A stretch of 64,000 nucleotides of DNA. Origin: Pseudogulbenkiania ferrooxidans 2002 (GTDB lineage: Bacteria; Pseudomonadota; Gammaproteobacteria; Burkholderiales; Chromobacteriaceae). A model generated the notes under the pieces. It did not search any database, had not been told where the DNA came from, and saw only the letters and a program-made list of their open reading frames with translations. Each line of letters opens with the position of its first letter. Position 1 is the stretch's first letter. A program made the position numbers and the translations under genes. The stretch is from NCBI RefSeq assembly GCF_000174355.1, contig NZ_ACIS01000003.1, positions 372,001 to 436,000 on the forward strand, given 5' to 3'. Below, in pieces: positions 62,366 through 64,000 of the stretch.

Positions 62366-64000
62366 CATGCCTTGAGGAAGTGTTCGCGCCCGGCCAGCCA
62401 GCGTGTGAGATGGGCCGCGGCTTCGTTCGGCCAACGTTTGAGCAGCTCGGGGGCCAGTTCCTTGGCCGCTTCCAGCAGTTCGATATCCTGCTCCAGGTCG
62501 GCGAAGCGCAGCATCGGCAGGCCGCTCTGGCGGGCGCCGAGGAATTCGCCGGGCCCGCGGATGTTGAGGTCCTGGCGCGCGATCTCGAAGCCATCGGTGT
62601 TTTCGTAGATCACCTTGAGCCGTGCCTTGGCCAGTTCCGACAGCGGGGTATCGAACATCAGCACGCAGGCGCTCTTGGCGGCGCCGCGTCCGACGCGGCC
62701 GCGCAACTGGTGCAGTTGCGCCAAGCCCATGCGTTCGGCGTGCTCGATCACCATCAGGCTGGCGTTGGGCACGTCGACGCCGACCTCGATCACCGTGGTG
62801 GCCACCAGCACCTGCAGCTCGTTGGCGGCAAACGCCGCCATCACCGCCGCCTTTTCTGCCGGTTTCATGCGGCCGTGCACCAGGCCGACGCCCCATTGCG
62901 GCAGGTCTTCGGCCAACTGGGCGTGGGTGTCGACCGCAGTCTGCAGCTGCAGCGTTTCCGATTCCTCGATCAGCGGGCACACCCAGTAGGCCTGCTGGCC
63001 GCCGCTGCAGGTGCGGTCGACGTAGGCCACCACCTCGTCGCGGCGCGCGCTGTTGATCAGCTTGGTGACGATCGGGGTGCGCCCCGGCGGCAATTCGTCG
63101 ATCACCGAGACGTCGAGGTCGGCGTAGAAGCTCATCGCCAGTGTGCGCGGGATCGGCGTGGCCGACATCATCAGCTGGTGCGGCTCGCCGCCCTTGCCCT
63201 GCAGCGCCAGGCGCTGGCCGACGCCGAAGCGGTGCTGCTCGTCGACGATGGACAGGCCCAGGTTGTCGAACACCACCTCGTCCTGGAACAGCGCGTGGGT
63301 GCCGATCACCAGCCGCGCCTGGCCGCTGGCGACCTGCTCCAGCGCGGCAGTCTTCTGTTTCTTGCGCAGCGAGCCACTGAGCCAGGCCACCTCGATGCCG
63401 AGCGGCGCCAGCCAGGCGGCCAGCTTGAGGTAGTGCTGTTCGGCGAGGATCTCGGTCGGCGCCATCAGCGCCACCTGGAAGCCGGCCTCGATCGCCGCCA
63501 GCGCGCTCAGCGCCGCGACCACGGTCTTGCCGCTGCCGACGTCGCCCTGCAGCAGGCGGTGCATGGGGTGGGGCTGCGCCAGGTCGGCGGTGATTTCCCC
63601 CAGCACCTTCTGCTGCGCTGCCGTCAGGGCGAACGGCAGGCTGTCGGATAGCGCGGCGCGCAGCCGTCCGTCGCCGGCGATCACCGGCGCCTTGCCGCGC
63701 CGTCGCGCCCGGTACGCCAGCCGCATCGACAGCTGCTGCGCCAGCAGTTCGTCGAACTTCAACCGCTGCCAGGCCGGCAGCGCCGGGTCGGCAAGCTGGG
63801 TGGCGGAGTATTCCGGCGTTGGCGCGTGCAGCAGGCGGATAGAGTCGGCAAACGGCACCAGCCCGTGGTGCTCGCGTACCGCCTCCGGCAGGGTGTCGCT
63901 CAGGCTCTGCGCCTTCAGTTCGGCGTGGATCAGCCGGCGCAGCACCGGCTGGGTCAGTCCGTTGACGGTGGGGTAGACCGGCGTGAGGCTGTCGGCCAGC
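62365..64000 (-). CDS. recG: ATP-dependent DNA helicase RecG (partial)
   Basis: Branch-migrating helicase for stalled replication forks and recombination. The right edge cuts the N-terminal wedge region; about 545 of roughly 680 residues are seen, with open frame to base 64000 (…LADSLTPVYPTVNGLTQPVL at the edge). Visible are Walker A (GDVGSGKTVVAALSA), the DExH box (VDEQHRFGVGQRLAL), SATPIPRTLAMSFYADLD, LVHGRMKPAEK and the TRG-like end (RQDLNIRGPGEFLGARQSGL). It carries two TTCGGCCAAC motifs. Confidence 0.96.
   Translation of the reverse strand, partial: LADSLTPVYPTVNGLTQPVLRRLIHAELKAQSLSDTLPEAVREHHGLVPFADSIRLLHAPTPEYSATQLADPALPAWQRLKFDELLAQQLSMRLAYRARRRGKAPVIAGDGRLRAALSDSLPFALTAAQQKVLGEITADLAQPHPMHRLLQGDVGSGKTVVAALSALAAIEAGFQVALMAPTEILAEQHYLKLAAWLAPLGIEVAWLSGSLRKKQKTAALEQVASGQARLVIGTHALFQDEVVFDNLGLSIVDEQHRFGVGQRLALQGKGGEPHQLMMSATPIPRTLAMSFYADLDVSVIDELPPGRTPIVTKLINSARRDEVVAYVDRTCSGGQQAYWVCPLIEESETLQLQTAVDTHAQLAEDLPQWGVGLVHGRMKPAEKAAVMAAFAANELQVLVATTVIEVGVDVPNASLMVIEHAERMGLAQLHQLRGRVGRGAAKSACVLMFDTPLSELAKARLKVIYENTDGFEIARQDLNIRGPGEFLGARQSGLPMLRFADLEQDIELLEAAKELAPELLKRWPNEAAAHLTRWLAGREHFLKA
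62426..62435 (+). repeat. TTCGGCCAAC motif copy
   Basis: Exact 10-mer in recG; on the coding strand it spans Arg-Trp-Pro-Asn, a fourth reading frame use. Confidence 0.65.
62908..62917 (+). repeat. TTCGGCCAAC motif copy
   Basis: Exact 10-mer in recG; the coding strand reads TTG GCC GAA (Leu-Ala-Glu). Confidence 0.7.

Noticed and set aside
7192-62917. The repeated TTCGGCCAAC motif as Chi, KOPS or a transcription-factor site
   Set aside because: Chi and KOPS are strongly strand-polar, while this motif occurs in both orientations. Most copies lie inside genes, which does not suit a promoter-bound regulator. A known Neisseria uptake sequence was also rejected because the sequence does not match GCCGTCTGAA-type cores.

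Overview
The window is a GC-rich (roughly 64 percent by eye), gene-dense bacterial chromosome segment. The gene content and order fit a beta-proteobacterium of the order Neisseriales, most likely a Chromobacteriaceae relative (Chromobacterium, Pseudogulbenkiania, Vogesella type). Supporting points are separate nuoC and nuoD, a DUF2818 gene after nuoN, the tpiA-secG-tRNA-Leu-nuo order, rplM-rpsI beside argC and erpA, a Chromobacterium-type phenylalanine hydroxylase, and an S-adenosylhomocysteine riboswitch before ahcY. No prophage, insertion sequence, CRISPR array or rRNA operon is visible; this is core genome.

Layout. 1-5.8 kb: an acyl-CoA synthetase-like gene cut by the left edge, nadA, then surE-pcm-nlpD-rpoS. 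5.8-12.7 kb: a moxR-DUF58-transglutaminase operon, a histone-deacetylase-like gene, plsY and folB diverging, a small secreted protein and a truncated haemoglobin. 12.7-21.2 kb, all minus strand: dadA, an orphan cheR, erpA, argC, rpsI-rplM, a candidate small RNA, relA and mutY. 21.3-27.8 kb: an RNA methyltransferase with a large tandem-repeat N-terminus, dctA, a DMT exporter diverging from an AraC regulator, and two identical tRNA-Phe genes. 27.9-33.7 kb: phhA-hppD-hmgA-fahA-maiA with a divergent Lrp-type regulator. 33.8-38.4 kb: the methyl cycle (metK, ahcY, metF). 38.4-40.2 kb: two lipid A acyltransferases. 40.6-55.4 kb: the full 14-gene nuo operon (complex I) plus DUF2818. 55.4-64 kb: tRNA-Leu, secG, tpiA, then pstS-pstC-pstA-pstB with a Pho box, pit, and recG cut by the right edge.

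How the genes work together. The phh/hpp/hmg/fah/mai cluster converts phenylalanine to fumarate and acetoacetate; only the tyrosine aminotransferase and the pterin recycling enzyme are absent here. metK, ahcY and metF serve S-adenosylmethionine synthesis, removal of S-adenosylhomocysteine and methyl supply, and the SAH riboswitch links ahcY to its own substrate. The pst genes (high affinity) and pit (low affinity) are adjacent phosphate uptake routes.

Most unusual observation: the 10-mer TTCGGCCAAC (reverse complement GTTGGCCGAA) occurs 18 times outside the tandem repeats, about once per 3.5 kb, where base composition predicts well under one. It falls in several reading frames and both orientations, tends to extend to TTCGGCCAACCT, and forms a close inverted pair between two genes. 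That is the behaviour of a DNA uptake sequence, but it does not match the Neisseria-type sequences I know. Other items of interest are a candidate small RNA with an anti-Shine-Dalgarno loop, a 143-bp imperfect palindrome between hmgA and fahA, a 12-C tract beside a coding-like fragment, and two intrinsic terminators immediately before nuoA.
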